Source: Burkholderiales bacterium (GTDB taxonomy: Bacteria; Pseudomonadota; Gammaproteobacteria; Burkholderiales; Burkholderiaceae_C). From it: 64,000 bases of DNA. Position numbers and translations under genes: made by a program. Below, in pieces: positions 1 through 8,923 of the stretch. The notes under the pieces are model-generated. The model ran no database searches. It saw only the letters and a program-made list of their open reading frames with translations, and had not been told where the DNA came from. Location: NCBI GenBank assembly GCA_016185015.1, contig JACPOI010000031.1, forward strand, positions 1-64,000. Reading direction: 5' to 3'. Position 1 is the first letter of the stretch. Each line of letters opens with the position of its first letter.

Positions 1-1
1 C

Positions 2-109
2 CGGGCTGACGTGTTCGATTACATCGAGCGGTTCTACAACCCGACGCGCCGTCATTCGACGCTCGGTTACGTCAGTCCGATAGACTTCGAGAAAGCTTCA
101 GAAGCTTAG
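2..109 (+). pseudogene. IS3-family transposase (OrfB) C-terminal end, cut by window edge
   Basis: The frame entering from the left edge reads IERFYNPTRRHSTLGY followed by SPIDFE and stops at 107-109. This is the conserved C-terminus of the DDE transposase OrfB of IS3-family elements, which cuts and joins element ends. Only about 35 residues are visible, so whether the rest is intact cannot be judged. Directly after the stop comes TGGGTGTCCACGGAACCGG, which resembles an IS3-type terminal inverted repeat, so the right end of this element is probably near 110-140. Confidence 0.8.
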
Positions 110-145
110 GTGGGTGTCCACGGAACCGGCAGCAGCCCAATCAGC

Positions 146-279
146 GGCTATGAGACCTTCGGCGATGTCGCAGCGCGTTTGCCGAGGTTCATTGATGAGG
201 TCTACAACGCCAAGCGCCTGCACTCGGCTACCGGTCACCCAACGAGTTCGAAGAGCAACTGGTCCGGCAATTGGCTTAG
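146..279 (+). pseudogene. Second IS3-family transposase remnant, truncated and frameshifted
   Basis: The frame at 146 reads [20 protein letters not shown] and NAKRLHSA, an IS3-family OrfB C-terminus of a different subgroup from the one just upstream. After HSA the frame shifts: the normal ending ([12 protein letters not shown], stop at 277-279) is found only in another frame, so one or two bases were lost near 225-240. The 5' part is missing, apparently because the first IS3 element inserted here. It is a nested, inactive IS remnant and marks this end of the island as a landing zone for mobile DNA. Confidence 0.75.
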
Positions 280-422
280 ATCTGACTCCCGGTGGTCCAG
301 CTGCAGGGGTTCACTCCAATCTCTGTCCTTAGTGGGTCAGATTTCGGCGGAATTCAACACTGCCGCCTACACACCGAAGAAAATCCATCCTGCAATTTCC
401 TGTTTGGCTCTGCATCGTCGAT

Positions 423-755
423 CTATTGATGCGGATCGGCCAACGACCGAGTGCGATTCATCAGCCACTTCACCTCGTCCTCATTCAGGCCCCATCCTTG
501 GCCCCGAACCCTGTGCTCGGTCTCCTTGTAAAAGGCATCAATGTCAGAGATGAGATCCGCCGCAAGCTTGCGTTGTGTCCGTGCTGCGAGCTGTTGAGCC
601 AAGTCTTCGCAGTAACTCCATCGCTCGAATCGCTCCTCCTCAGTCAGACCAACTACGAAACGACCGTCGATCTTGCGGGCGATAAATTTGTCTTGTGTTC
701 CAGGGATTGTCGAGGCAGTGAACCCTCGGGGGAAGTCTTCAGGAACTTCATTCAT
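423..755 (-). CDS. Hypothetical protein, 110 aa
   Basis: I do not recognise this protein. It has 110 residues and starts [12 protein letters not shown]. It is charged and probably helical in its second half (residues 35-105, with [19 protein letters not shown] and [20 protein letters not shown]). There is no signal peptide or membrane segment. Base composition is lower in G+C than the core genes to the right, fitting cargo of the genomic island that ends at about 2081. It is flanked by IS3 remnants and another unknown gene on the same strand. It is an uninterrupted frame with an ATG start, but expression is unproven. Confidence 0.5.
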   Translation of the reverse strand: MNEVPEDFPRGFTASTIPGTQDKFIARKIDGRFVVGLTEEERFERWSYCEDLAQQLAARTQRKLAADLISDIDAFYKETEHRVRGQGWGLNEDEVKWLMNRTRSLADPHQ

Positions 756-896
756 ATTGTTTGTCTGGAGAAGTGGACCAGGTTGGTCTGGCTTATATAA
801 ATCGCAGCTTGACTGTCAAGGAAGCTGCTACACAGTCCGGAGTCGGTGCTAACGCGCTACTCTAGGCGCCCTATTCATGCAGTACGAGGCCATCAG

Positions 897-1394
897 TCAA
901 CTCATATTGGAAAACCTAATTCGCAGAACAAGCTCCTTTTGCTGCCCGTCATAAGTGCCATTCGGAAAGTCCCAGTATTTCGCTCCGCTTGTAGTTTCAA
1001 GAACTCCCCGCCCCAGCATGGGAAGTCCCGCATGTGAGGATTCAGCCAAACCCCATACCGCAGCGAGCGGCTCCATTTGCCACCGGTTCATCGACTCTGA
1101 AAGAGGCGGCAGAAGAACATGGACTTCCGCCAAGGTGTAAGTATCGACATCAAGCGACTCGGTAAATGAAACTAAGTCTTCAAGGTTCGCTACGAGTAGA
1201 GTGCGGCGCATGAGGGCCGAGTCTTCAATGAAATCAGATGGTATGGAGTCGGTATCCCCAGACCCGGTCTGAACGACAGAAACAATGAACCAAGGTTTCT
1301 CTATGCAGACTTCTGCAGAGCGCCATACGGATTCGCCAGCATCCGAGATGAGCGCTTCCAGCTTGGAACGATGGGCTTCATTAGTAATAAACAT
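897..1394 (-). CDS. Hypothetical protein, 165 aa
   Basis: This gene has no family I can name. The 165-residue product begins MFITNEAHRSKLEALISDAG and looks soluble, with alternating hydrophobic strands (PWFIVSVVQ, RRTLLVANLEDLVSF, EVHVLLPPLS) that suggest an alpha/beta fold. It starts about 57 bp from the divergent XRE regulator gene, so the two may share a regulatory region (1395-1450), which is strongly AT-rich around the start codon. It lies inside the low-GC island. Such a pair could be an island regulator plus effector, but that is only a guess from position. Confidence 0.55.
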   Translation of the reverse strand: MFITNEAHRSKLEALISDAGESVWRSAEVCIEKPWFIVSVVQTGSGDTDSIPSDFIEDSALMRRTLLVANLEDLVSFTESLDVDTYTLAEVHVLLPPLSESMNRWQMEPLAAVWGLAESSHAGLPMLGRGVLETTSGAKYWDFPNGTYDGQQKELVLRIRFSNMS

Positions 1395-1450
1395 ATTATT
1401 AAATGAACACTATAGGTTGTAGCTCTTTGGGGTTCATTATCGCGTAATCC

Positions 1451-1771
1451 GTGACTATGTCGCGGAAGTTTTTGAAGACAAATAATTTTGCTGAAGCCCT
1501 TAAGGCGCTTCGCCTTAGCTCAGGCCGCTCTCAAGAATCGTTTGGTCTTGTGTCCAGCAGAACCTACTTGAGTGTCCTGGAGCGGGGCTTGAAATCGCCA
1601 ACTTTGGGGAAGGTTGACATCCTTGCTCAAGAACTGGGCATCCATCCTCTGACCCTTCTGACCCTCTCTTACATTGACTTGAATTCCAACGGCTTAGCCG
1701 ACTTGGAGTCAGTTTTTCAGCGAGTCCACAGTGAACTCAAACGCTTAGACTCTGCTCAGAAAAGGGGCTGA
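1451..1771 (+). CDS. XRE-family transcriptional regulator
   Basis: A 106-aa protein with a helix-turn-helix DNA-binding domain at about residues 12-65. FAEALKALRLSSGRSQESFG is helix 1-2, and the recognition part reads SSRTYLSVLERGLKSPTL, the usual XRE pattern ending in an ER.. turn. The frame opens with GTG at 1451, but ATG at 1457 (MSRKFLK) is an equally good or better start. It probably represses its own promoter and the divergent unknown gene ending at 897. Its base composition matches the island, not the core. No toxin partner is visible beside it. Confidence 0.8.
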   Translation: MTMSRKFLKTNNFAEALKALRLSSGRSQESFGLVSSRTYLSVLERGLKSPTLGKVDILAQELGIHPLTLLTLSYIDLNSNGLADLESVFQRVHSELKRLDSAQKRG

Positions 1772-1774
1772 AAA

Positions 1775-2056
1775 GTACGACCAACCACTTCGTACACGAG
1801 GATGCTATGGAAGACCGCCAAAAATTCAGTGGTTTTTGCCACCAGCGGCTGAGTCGACACGGTCTTTGGCCGTAGGGCATTGACCTTAGTTTCTAACTTA
1901 CACAGGCTAATCAAGAATTTTGCGGTGTAAGACTCCCTGCCAAGCAATTCACATGGAGCACCTCCGACCCTTCTAGTTGCACATTTGTGCATCGAATTCA
2001 ATGAAGGGAAATTGCCTGAGATTCTGGATTTCCATCTGGAATTTGGTTTAGATAAC
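1775..2056. other. Gene-free AT-rich island edge
   Basis: Between the XRE gene and the tRNA-Ser fragment I find no convincing gene. The minus-strand open frame across 1756-2094 is judged spurious because part of it is the reverse complement of a tRNA 3' end. The stretch is poorer in G+C than the core genome and carries no clear hairpin terminator or repeat. It is best read as the distal, non-coding edge of an integrated element. Confidence 0.5.
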
Positions 2057-2081
2057 AGTTCGAATCTCACCGCTTCCGCCA
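2057..2081 (+). repeat. tRNA-Ser(TGA) 3'-end fragment, probable island attachment site
   Basis: The 25 bases include CTCACCGCTTCCGCCA, the T-arm 3' half, acceptor 3' strand, discriminator and CCA of the betaproteobacterial tRNA-Ser that begins GGAAGCG. The upstream bases do not fold as the rest of a tRNA: the T-stem 5' side is already mismatched beyond the last two bases. It is therefore a displaced 3' fragment, as left by a tyrosine-recombinase island integrating into a tRNA gene. With the tRNA reading rightwards, the island must lie to the left, and the intact tRNA-Ser would lie beyond the window start. Confidence 0.75.
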
Positions 2082-2098
2082 GACCAGCGCCCACCCGC

Positions 2099-4600
2099 TC
2101 AGGCGGGCTGATTCAAGGGTGTACAGGCAGGTTGCGCCACCGCACGGCGCAAGAACTCCGTCACCTCCGACGCCGGCATGGGCCGGGCAAAGTGGTATCC
2201 CTGGGCTTCGTCACAGCCGTAGCGGCACAGGCTGGCTACCATCTCTTCGGTTTCCACGCCTTCGGCAATGGTCTTGAGGCTGAGGCTGTGTGCCATCTGG
2301 ATGACGGCACGCACGATGGCCGCGTCGTCCTCGTCCTTGTCCAGGTCGCGCACGAAGCTCTGGTCGATCTTGAGCTTGTCGATGTCGAAACGCTTGAGGT
2401 AGGACAGGCTGGAATAGCCGGTGCCGAAGTCGTCGATGGACAGTTTCACGCCCATCTGCTTGAGCCGTTTGAGGCTGGCCAGCACCCCCTCGGCGTTCTG
2501 GATCAGGATGGACTCGGTCAGTTCCAGCTCCAGCAGCTGCGGGGACAGACCCGATTCTTCCAGCGCACGCAGCACCGACTGCTCGACGTCGCCGCGCTTG
2601 AACTGCACGGCCGAGAGGTTGACGGCCATGGTCAGCCCCGGCAGGCCCTCGCGCTGCCAGGTCACGGCCTGGCGACAGGCCTCGCGCAGCACCCAGACGC
2701 CGATGGGCACGATCAGGCCGCTCTCCTCGGCCACCGGAATGAAACGGGCGGGCGAGATCAGGCCGCGCTCGGGGTGGCGCCAGCGCAGCAGCGCCTCCAC
2801 ACCGATGACGGCGCCGCTGGAGAGATCGAACTGCGGCTGGTAATGCAGGGTAAGTTCGTCGCGCTCCAGCGCGCGGTGCAGGCCGTTGCGCAGACTGAGG
2901 TGTTCGAAGGCCTCCAGATTCATGGCCACGTCGAAGAAACGGTAGGTATTGCGGCCAGCCTGCTTGGCCTGGTACATGGCCACGTCGGCCTTCTTGCGCA
3001 GGGTCTCCAGATCGCCACCGTCGTCGGGATAGATCGCCACGCCCATGGAGGCCGAGGTGACGATTTCCTGCCCCCCCAGCATCACCGGCTCCTGCAGGCT
3101 CTCCATCAGGGCGGAAGCCAGCAGGGCCACGTCATCGGTATGCCGCAGGCCCGGCATCAGCACATAAAACTCGTCGCCCCCCTGGCGGCTCACCACGTCC
3201 ACGTCACGCGCCTTCACCCGCAGGCGCCGGGCCACCTCGCGCAGCAGGGCGTCGCCGCTGGCATGCCCGAGGATGTCGTTGATGCCCTTGAAGTTGTCCA
3301 GGTCCAGCAGCAGCAGGGCGGCCCGAGCGTCGGGATGCTGGGACTGGGCGGTCAGCTGAGCAAACTGCTCCTGCAGCAGGCGATGGTTGGGCAGGCCGGT
3401 CAGCGTGTCGTGATAGGCCAGGAACTCGATGCGCTTCTCGGCTGCCAGCTGTTCGGTGATATCGCGGCCCACGCCCTGGTAACCGATAAATTCGCCGTCT
3501 TCGTCGAACAGGGGGCTGCCATTGGCGGCCAGGGTGCGGACCCTGCCGGGCGCCACCTCGACCTGGTAAACGAAATCCCGGAAAGGTTCGTGCCGCTCCA
3601 GCTGGGCACGGTGCGCCTGCCACTGCTCGGCGCTCACCCCGAGCACGGGCAACTCCCAGCGGGCCCGCCCCAGCATGGCCTGCATTTCGATACCGTTGAA
3701 CGACTGGGACACCTTGATGAAGCGGAAGTTGCGATTCTGCTCCCAGTAGCCGTCGACAGACAGCTCCGTGAGCGCCCGGAACCGCCCTTCGCTCTTGCGC
3801 AGGGCTTCGTAAGGCTGGCGGATCGCCAGCACGAAGACGTTCTGGTAGAGGAAGGCATAGGACACGATCTTGAAGACGTGGCCGAAGATGTTCAGGAAAT
3901 CCGACGGTGCCTTGTAGTTGGAGAACACGATCTCGCCCATGGCCATGACCAAGCAGGACGAGGCAAAGGCAAAGAAGCGCGGGCGGTTGTCTGCCCCTGC
4001 ACGGTAGACAAAAAGGAGGGCCAGCACCCCGTACCCCACGAACAGGCCGTACTCGTAATTGCGCTTGAAGGTCGTGACGCCGCTGCCGGTCACGAAGGTG
4101 GTCGGCACCCAGTCCATCCCCCAGGTTCCCAGCCAGAACAGGGCGGCGCTGGCCAGGGCCGCGATGCCCAGCCAGACGTAGCGCGAGAGCTGCAGGCGCA
4201 GGCGCAGCGCCACCAGCAGCAAGGTCAGCAGCACCAGGGTGCGACCGGCCAGCCAGAAGAAGATGGCACGCGGCGTGGAGCTGTCGGTGATCAGCCTGGG
4301 CATGCCGTCATAGGTCAGGGCATGCACCAGGTCGACGAAAGCCACCACGGTGAAGCCGGCCAGCAGGACACCCGACTCCGGGCGGCTCTGGTGTTTGAGG
4401 TCGTGCCAGGAGACCACCACGATCAGGATCGCGACGATGACGGCGAACAGCTCCAGCACCAGGTGCAGCTGCAGCATGCTGGAAGCCCGGTCTTCAAACA
4501 GGGGGAAAGGCGGCAAGGCCATGGCCACCATGAACACCAGAACGGCCGGCAGGAAATACCGGGCGTCGCAGCGCCAGTAAGTCTTCAGGTTTGCGAGCAC
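2099..4600 (-). CDS. Membrane-anchored GGDEF/EAL cyclic-di-GMP enzyme
   Basis: An 833-aa protein controlling cyclic-di-GMP. Residues about 15-260 hold seven or eight hydrophobic helices like a MASE3-type sensor, then a PAS domain at about 275-390 (ending RDITEQLAAEKRIEF). The GGDEF domain follows (SRQGGDEF at 471-478), then the EAL domain from about 570 (VEALLRW, and the catalytic DDFGTGYSS motif). Both catalytic signatures are intact, so it may have synthase, hydrolase or both activities. The input ligand is unknown. It is transcribed alone on the minus strand and is the first core gene right of the tRNA-Ser attachment site. Confidence 0.93.
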   Translation of the reverse strand: MLANLKTYWRCDARYFLPAVLVFMVAMALPPFPLFEDRASSMLQLHLVLELFAVIVAILIVVVSWHDLKHQSRPESGVLLAGFTVVAFVDLVHALTYDGMPRLITDSSTPRAIFFWLAGRTLVLLTLLLVALRLRLQLSRYVWLGIAALASAALFWLGTWGMDWVPTTFVTGSGVTTFKRNYEYGLFVGYGVLALLFVYRAGADNRPRFFAFASSCLVMAMGEIVFSNYKAPSDFLNIFGHVFKIVSYAFLYQNVFVLAIRQPYEALRKSEGRFRALTELSVDGYWEQNRNFRFIKVSQSFNGIEMQAMLGRARWELPVLGVSAEQWQAHRAQLERHEPFRDFVYQVEVAPGRVRTLAANGSPLFDEDGEFIGYQGVGRDITEQLAAEKRIEFLAYHDTLTGLPNHRLLQEQFAQLTAQSQHPDARAALLLLDLDNFKGINDILGHASGDALLREVARRLRVKARDVDVVSRQGGDEFYVLMPGLRHTDDVALLASALMESLQEPVMLGGQEIVTSASMGVAIYPDDGGDLETLRKKADVAMYQAKQAGRNTYRFFDVAMNLEAFEHLSLRNGLHRALERDELTLHYQPQFDLSSGAVIGVEALLRWRHPERGLISPARFIPVAEESGLIVPIGVWVLREACRQAVTWQREGLPGLTMAVNLSAVQFKRGDVEQSVLRALEESGLSPQLLELELTESILIQNAEGVLASLKRLKQMGVKLSIDDFGTGYSSLSYLKRFDIDKLKIDQSFVRDLDKDEDDAAIVRAVIQMAHSLSLKTIAEGVETEEMVASLCRYGCDEAQGYHFARPMPASEVTEFLRRAVAQPACTPLNQPA

Positions 4601-4719
4601 CGAATGTGTCTCCCCGTCATGGTTCGATTGCGGTCATCTTGCGGCGTTCCATCAGGACACGACAGGCAGGGCCTGTAGCTCGATGGATGGTAATCGATGG
4701 CACAGGGGGCTTGGCAAGC

Positions 4720-5379
4720 TCAACTCCAGAGATCAAGCGGTGGATCGTGAACTACAGCACGCAGGATGTCGCTGCGCGAGATGAAGCCGGTGACCTGCCC
4801 CTCCTCGGCCACCACCGGCAGGCCGGGCAGCCGGGTGTCGAGCAGCACGCGCGCGACACGGCGCAGGTCGATGTCTTCTGACACAGCCGGCACCGGGCTG
4901 AGCATGACCGCCGAGACCGGCTGCATCAGCAGGGCACGCCAGACCAGGCTGGGCGCATCGGGCTGGGGCAGGCGATCGAAGTTCAGCAGCTCGGCCCGTG
5001 TCAGCAGGCCGACGAGTTCACCCAAGGCATTGGTGACGGGCGCCTGACCCAGGCCGGCACGACCCAGCATCTGCCAGGCCTGCAAGACGGTGAGGTCCTG
5101 CCCCACGGTGGTGGCGCCCCGGCTCATGACGTCGGCCACCCGGGTCAGGGGATGCCGCGTCGGCTGGCCGCCGCCGGCCTGCGCATAGGCCGACAAGGCG
5201 GCACCTGCCAGGGTGTGGGGCGCTGCCGCGTCGCGGGCTGCCACGGGGTTGACCGGTGCCGTCTGATGCTGGGCCTCGAGGCGGCGCGCACGCGTAACCG
5301 AGTGCAGGGCCTCAACGCGCCAGAGGTCTTCCATCGCACCCTTGAACAGGCGCCCGCTTTCACCGTAGATCGAGAACAT
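4720..5379 (-). CDS. CBS-domain protein
   Basis: A 219-aa soluble protein with a pair of CBS domains at about residues 80-215. The first reads VADVMSRGATTVGQDLTVLQ and the second SAVMLSPVPAVSEDIDLRRV, ending ISRSDILRAV. CBS pairs bind adenine nucleotides and act as energy sensors, often attached to other domains. Here the first 75 residues are a short low-complexity region with no recognisable catalytic domain, so it probably regulates a partner protein. It follows hemW on the same strand after 42 bp and may be cotranscribed with it. Confidence 0.85.
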   Translation of the reverse strand: MFSIYGESGRLFKGAMEDLWRVEALHSVTRARRLEAQHQTAPVNPVAARDAAAPHTLAGAALSAYAQAGGGQPTRHPLTRVADVMSRGATTVGQDLTVLQAWQMLGRAGLGQAPVTNALGELVGLLTRAELLNFDRLPQPDAPSLVWRALLMQPVSAVMLSPVPAVSEDIDLRRVARVLLDTRLPGLPVVAEEGQVTGFISRSDILRAVVHDPPLDLWS

Positions 5380-5421
5380 GCCGGTCCTTCATGCACTGTC
5401 GTGCACCGACTATAGCCGGCG

Positions 5422-6618
5422 TCAGGCGGGATCGGGGAGGAACAAACCCTGCAGATCGCTGAGGAAGTCGAAGCCGCGCACGGTGGGCTGGACACGCTGC
5501 AAGTCGCGCGTGATCCAGCCCTTGCGCTCGGCTTCTTCGAGCTGGCTTGCGATGGCCGTGATGGCCAGGCCGGTGCGTTCGCTGAACTCGCTCAGGGCAA
5601 AACCCTGGCGCAGGCGCAGGGCGTTGAGCATGAACTCGAAAGGCAGGTCGGCGCGCTTGACCTCCTCTTCCTGCGAGACGGCGTTGCCGGCCAGCGCGCG
5701 CTCCATGTACAGGCGCGGTTCGCGCGTGCGCACCTGTCGCACGATGCGGTGCGCAAAGCTGATCTTGCCGTGCGCACCAGCGCCGATGCCCAGGTAATCG
5801 CCGTATTGCCAGTAGTTGAGGTTGTGCCGGCAATGGTGGCCGGTGCGCGCATAGGCCGAAACCTCGTAGCGCTGCAGGCCGGCCAGGCCGGTGCGCTCGG
5901 TGATCAGGTCCAGCATGGCGTAGGCGGTGTCGTCCTCGGGGACCTGGGGCGGGTGTTTGGCGAAGTAGGTGTTGGGCTCGATGGTCAGGTGGTAGATCGA
6001 GAGGTGCGGCGGCGCAAAAGCCAGGGCCTGGTCGATTTCCTGGCGCAGGTCTTCCAGGCTCTGGCCGGGCAGCGCATACATGAGGTCGAGGTTCCAGGTG
6101 TCGAAGCTGTGCGCGGCCTCCTCCAGCGCGGCGATGGCCTGTGCGCTGTCATGCACCCGGCCGATGCGCTGCAGGTGCTCGTCCTTGAAGCTCTGCACGC
6201 CCACCGACAGGCGCGTCACGCCCGCATCGCGGAAAGCGCGGAAACGCTCCTTCTCGAAAGTGCCGGGGTTGGCCTCCATCGTGATCTCGCAGTCGGCCGA
6301 AAGCTTGAGTCGCGCGCGGATGTCGGACAACAGGCGGGCAATGGACTCGGGCGCGAACAGGCTGGGCGTGCCGCCACCGAGGAAGATGCTGTGCACGCTG
6401 CGGCCCCAGATCAGCGGCAGCGCGGTTTCCAGGTCGGCCACCATGGCGTCGAGGTAACGCTGCTCGGGCATGTCGGCCGCGCGCATCTCGTGCGAGTTGA
6501 AGTCGCAATACGGGCACTTCTTCAGGCACCAGGGCAGATGCACGTAGAGAGAGAGCGGCGGCAGGCTGGCCAGCTGCAGCGTGCCAGGGCGCAGGTAGTG
6601 CTGGATGTCGTGGGCCAT
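5422..6618 (-). CDS. hemW: Radical SAM heme chaperone HemW
   Basis: A 398-aa member of the HemN/HemW radical-SAM family. HemW binds heme and inserts it into apoproteins such as respiratory cytochromes; it is not the coproporphyrinogen oxidase. The cluster motif CLKKCPYC is near residue 32, followed by GGGTPSLF and the family pattern LYVHLPWC. I chose the ATG at 6618 (MAHDIQHYL) because family similarity begins there; the frame is open further upstream to 6720. The gene lies 7 bp downstream of rdgB in the rph-rdgB-hemW order common in Burkholderiales. The name rests on the CxxxCxxC motif and this neighbourhood. Confidence 0.92.
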   Translation of the reverse strand: MAHDIQHYLRPGTLQLASLPPLSLYVHLPWCLKKCPYCDFNSHEMRAADMPEQRYLDAMVADLETALPLIWGRSVHSIFLGGGTPSLFAPESIARLLSDIRARLKLSADCEITMEANPGTFEKERFRAFRDAGVTRLSVGVQSFKDEHLQRIGRVHDSAQAIAALEEAAHSFDTWNLDLMYALPGQSLEDLRQEIDQALAFAPPHLSIYHLTIEPNTYFAKHPPQVPEDDTAYAMLDLITERTGLAGLQRYEVSAYARTGHHCRHNLNYWQYGDYLGIGAGAHGKISFAHRIVRQVRTREPRLYMERALAGNAVSQEEEVKRADLPFEFMLNALRLRQGFALSEFSERTGLAITAIASQLEEAERKGWITRDLQRVQPTVRGFDFLSDLQGLFLPDPA

Positions 6619-6625
6619 GGTCTGT

Positions 6626-7228
6626 CTACAACCAGCGTTCGCGCATGAGTGCCACCATGGCCTTGGCAGCGCGGCCACGGTGGCTGTTGGCGTTCTTGAC
6701 CTCGATCGGCAGCTCGGCAAAGGTCTTCCCGAACTCGGGGATGTACATCACCGGGTCGAAGCCGAAGCCGTTCGTGCCCAGGCGCTCACGCGCGATCTCG
6801 CCGCTCACACGGCCCACGGCCACCAGCGGCTCGGGATCGTCGGCCGAACGCAGGGCCACCAGGGTGCTGACCATGGCAGCGCGGCGGTTGCTGATATTTT
6901 TCATCTGCTCCAGCAAGGCGGTAACGTTGTTGTCGTCACCCTTGGCGTAACCGAACTGCGTGGCGTAGTAGGCCGTGTCCACACCCGGCAGGCCGCCAAA
7001 GGCGTCCACGCACAGGCCCGCGTCGTCCGCGATGGCAGGCAAGCCGCTGAGTTTCGCGGCATGGCGGGCCTTGGCCAGGGCGTTTTCCAGGAAGGTGCGA
7101 AACGGCTCCTCGGCCTCCGGGATGTTCAGCTCACCCTGGCGCACCAGCGCCAGGCCGAGCGGCGCCAGCATGTCCTGCAGCTCGCGCAGCTTGCCGGCGT
7201 TGTTGGAGGCGAGGACGATCTTTTTCAT
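6626..7228 (-). CDS. rdgB: XTP/dITP diphosphatase (RdgB/HAM1)
   Basis: A 200-aa nucleotide-pool cleaning enzyme that hydrolyses dITP, XTP and ITP to the monophosphate and pyrophosphate, keeping non-canonical purines out of DNA. The N-terminal [19 protein letters not shown] motif, the [13 protein letters not shown] segment and the C-terminal [20 protein letters not shown] are the family signatures. Its start codon overlaps the stop of rph by one base, so translation is coupled. Length is normal and no damage is seen. Confidence 0.95.
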   Translation of the reverse strand: MKKIVLASNNAGKLRELQDMLAPLGLALVRQGELNIPEAEEPFRTFLENALAKARHAAKLSGLPAIADDAGLCVDAFGGLPGVDTAYYATQFGYAKGDDNNVTALLEQMKNISNRRAAMVSTLVALRSADDPEPLVAVGRVSGEIARERLGTNGFGFDPVMYIPEFGKTFAELPIEVKNANSHRGRAAKAMVALMRERWL

Positions 7229-7956
7229 CAGGACTTCAGTGCCTCGTCTTGCAGGCGCACCAGCTCCTTGACGCCCAACTCGGCCAGCGCCAGCAGGCGG
7301 TCCATCTCCTGGCGGCTGAAGGCCGCGCCCTCGGCCGTGCCCTGCACCTCGATGTAGTGGCCGGCGCCCGTCATCACCACGTTCATGTCGGTATCGCAGG
7401 CCGAGTCTTCGGTGTATTCCAGGTCCAGCAAGGGTGTGCCCTGCACGATGCCCACCGAGATGGCCGCCACATGACCGGTGATGGGCGAAGCGGTGAGTTT
7501 GCCGGCGGCCAGCAATGTGTTGACCGCATCCTGCGCGGCGACAAAAGCGCCGGTGATGGCGGCGGTGCGCGTACCACCGTCGGCCTGCAACACGTCGCAG
7601 TCCAGGGTGATGGTGCGCTCGCCCAGCTTCTTCAGATCGAAAACGGCACGCAGGGAACGGCCGATCAGGCGCTGGATCTCCTGCGTGCGACCGGTCTGCT
7701 TGCCGCGCGCGGCCTCGCGGTCGCTGCGGGTGTGGGTGGCGCGCGGCAGCATGCCGTACTCAGCCGTCACCCAGCCCTCGCCGCTGCCCTTCTTGTGCGG
7801 CGGCACGCGCTCTTCCACCGAAGCAGTGCAGAGCACGCGTGTGTTGCCGAACTCGATCAGCACCGAGCCTTCGGCGTGGATGGTGTAGCTGCGCGTGATG
7901 CGCACCGGGCGCAACTGGCCGGCAGCGCGACCGCCGCTACGTGCAAATTCAGTCAT
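7228..7956 (-). CDS. rph: Ribonuclease PH
   Basis: A 242-aa phosphorolytic exoribonuclease that trims tRNA 3' ends using inorganic phosphate. The ATG at 7956 ([20 protein letters not shown]) gives the normal family length; the open frame upstream overlaps the phosphatase gene and is not coding. Conserved segments are [20 protein letters not shown], the phosphate-binding TRTAAITGA region and the [17 protein letters not shown] region. It sits between the PP2C phosphatase and rdgB on the same strand, the usual Burkholderiales arrangement. Confidence 0.95.
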   Translation of the reverse strand: MTEFARSGGRAAGQLRPVRITRSYTIHAEGSVLIEFGNTRVLCTASVEERVPPHKKGSGEGWVTAEYGMLPRATHTRSDREAARGKQTGRTQEIQRLIGRSLRAVFDLKKLGERTITLDCDVLQADGGTRTAAITGAFVAAQDAVNTLLAAGKLTASPITGHVAAISVGIVQGTPLLDLEYTEDSACDTDMNVVMTGAGHYIEVQGTAEGAAFSRQEMDRLLALAELGVKELVRLQDEALKS

Positions 7957-8002
7957 GGCTTCACCTGAAGAAGAAAGGGCGGTGCCGCCGGGTGCGCGGC
8001 AC

Positions 8003-8923
8003 TCAGTTGTTGCGGCGCGCGGCGGTGCGGCGGATGGCTTCGTTGATCTCGGCGATCGAGCGTTCGATGGCTTCGTCATCCAGGTCCTCAACGAGGCCCT
8101 CCACGCCGCCGGCCTGCACCGTGGAGGCAAAGACGCCGTCGTTGATGCTGTCGGTGGTGACGCTGCCACGGGTCTCCTCGAAGCCGGCGGGCGTCTCCCA
8201 CTCCATGGCGATCACGGTCACGTTGTCGCTGCTGGCGCCGGCTTTCTCCAGCGCCTTGTCGACCAGGTCGGGCACGGCGCGCGCGACGGGCTTGAGTCCC
8301 AGGTCATAGGTGATCTCGACATCCGACAAGGCGCTCCACAGGCCGTCCGAGCACAGCAGGATGCGATCGCTCTGCTGCAGGTTGATCGGCCCCATGACAT
8401 CGAACACCGGGTTGGCCGGCGAGCCCAGGCAAGTGAAGAGCACGTTGCGGTTGGTCTTGTCACCGTTCTTGGCGCCGGGCGGCACTTCGTCCTGGCGCTG
8501 CTCCATATAGGAATGGTCGCGCGTGCGCGCCAGCATCTCGCCGTCGCGCACCATGTACAGGCGTGAATCGCCGCAGTGCACCCAGCACACGCTGTCGCCC
8601 TGGATTAGGGCCGCCACGAAAGTAGTGCGCGGGGTGTCCAGCATGTTCTTGCTGGCGGCATAAGTGAGGATCTGGCGGTGCGCCAGCAGGATCGACGACG
8701 CCAGGAAGGCGCGCGGGTCCTTGATACCGGTCTTGGTTTCCTGCTGGAAGGCGGCCGAGACCACCTGCAGCGCGAGCTGGGCCGCCACCTCGCCTTCCGG
8801 GTGGCCGCCCATGCCGTCGGCCAGCAGGAACAGCGCTGCGTCGCGCGTGTAGCAGTAGCCCATGCGGTCTTCGTTGGTGCCGCGCCCGCCCCTGCGGCTG
8901 ATCTGGAAAACGGAAAATTTCAT
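8003..8923 (-). CDS. PP2C-family protein phosphatase
   Basis: A 306-aa metal-dependent Ser/Thr phosphatase of the PPM/PP2C (Stp) type. The metal-binding acidic motifs are present: [19 protein letters not shown] near residue 35, [14 protein letters not shown], and [12 protein letters not shown] near the catalytic C-terminus. About 60 residues follow the domain with no recognised fold. Its ATG overlaps the stop of the kinase gene by four bases (ATGA), a typical kinase-phosphatase pair in which it reverses phosphorylation by its partner. No membrane segment is seen. Confidence 0.92.
   Translation of the reverse strand: MKFSVFQISRRGGRGTNEDRMGYCYTRDAALFLLADGMGGHPEGEVAAQLALQVVSAAFQQETKTGIKDPRAFLASSILLAHRQILTYAASKNMLDTPRTTFVAALIQGDSVCWVHCGDSRLYMVRDGEMLARTRDHSYMEQRQDEVPPGAKNGDKTNRNVLFTCLGSPANPVFDVMGPINLQQSDRILLCSDGLWSALSDVEITYDLGLKPVARAVPDLVDKALEKAGASSDNVTVIAMEWETPAGFEETRGSVTTDSINDGVFASTVQAGGVEGLVEDLDDEAIERSIAEINEAIRRTAARRNN

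Noticed and set aside
1756..2094. A 112-codon minus-strand open frame
   Set aside because: Its N-terminal part (EAVRFELL) is the reverse translation of the tRNA-Ser 3' end, a common false gene, and the rest matches nothing.
1985..4678. A very long open frame (897 codons) on the plus strand
   Set aside because: It is antisense to the GGDEF/EAL gene, whose motifs are unambiguous. Its translation is His/Gln/Gly-rich nonsense typical of the opposite strand of GC-rich genes.
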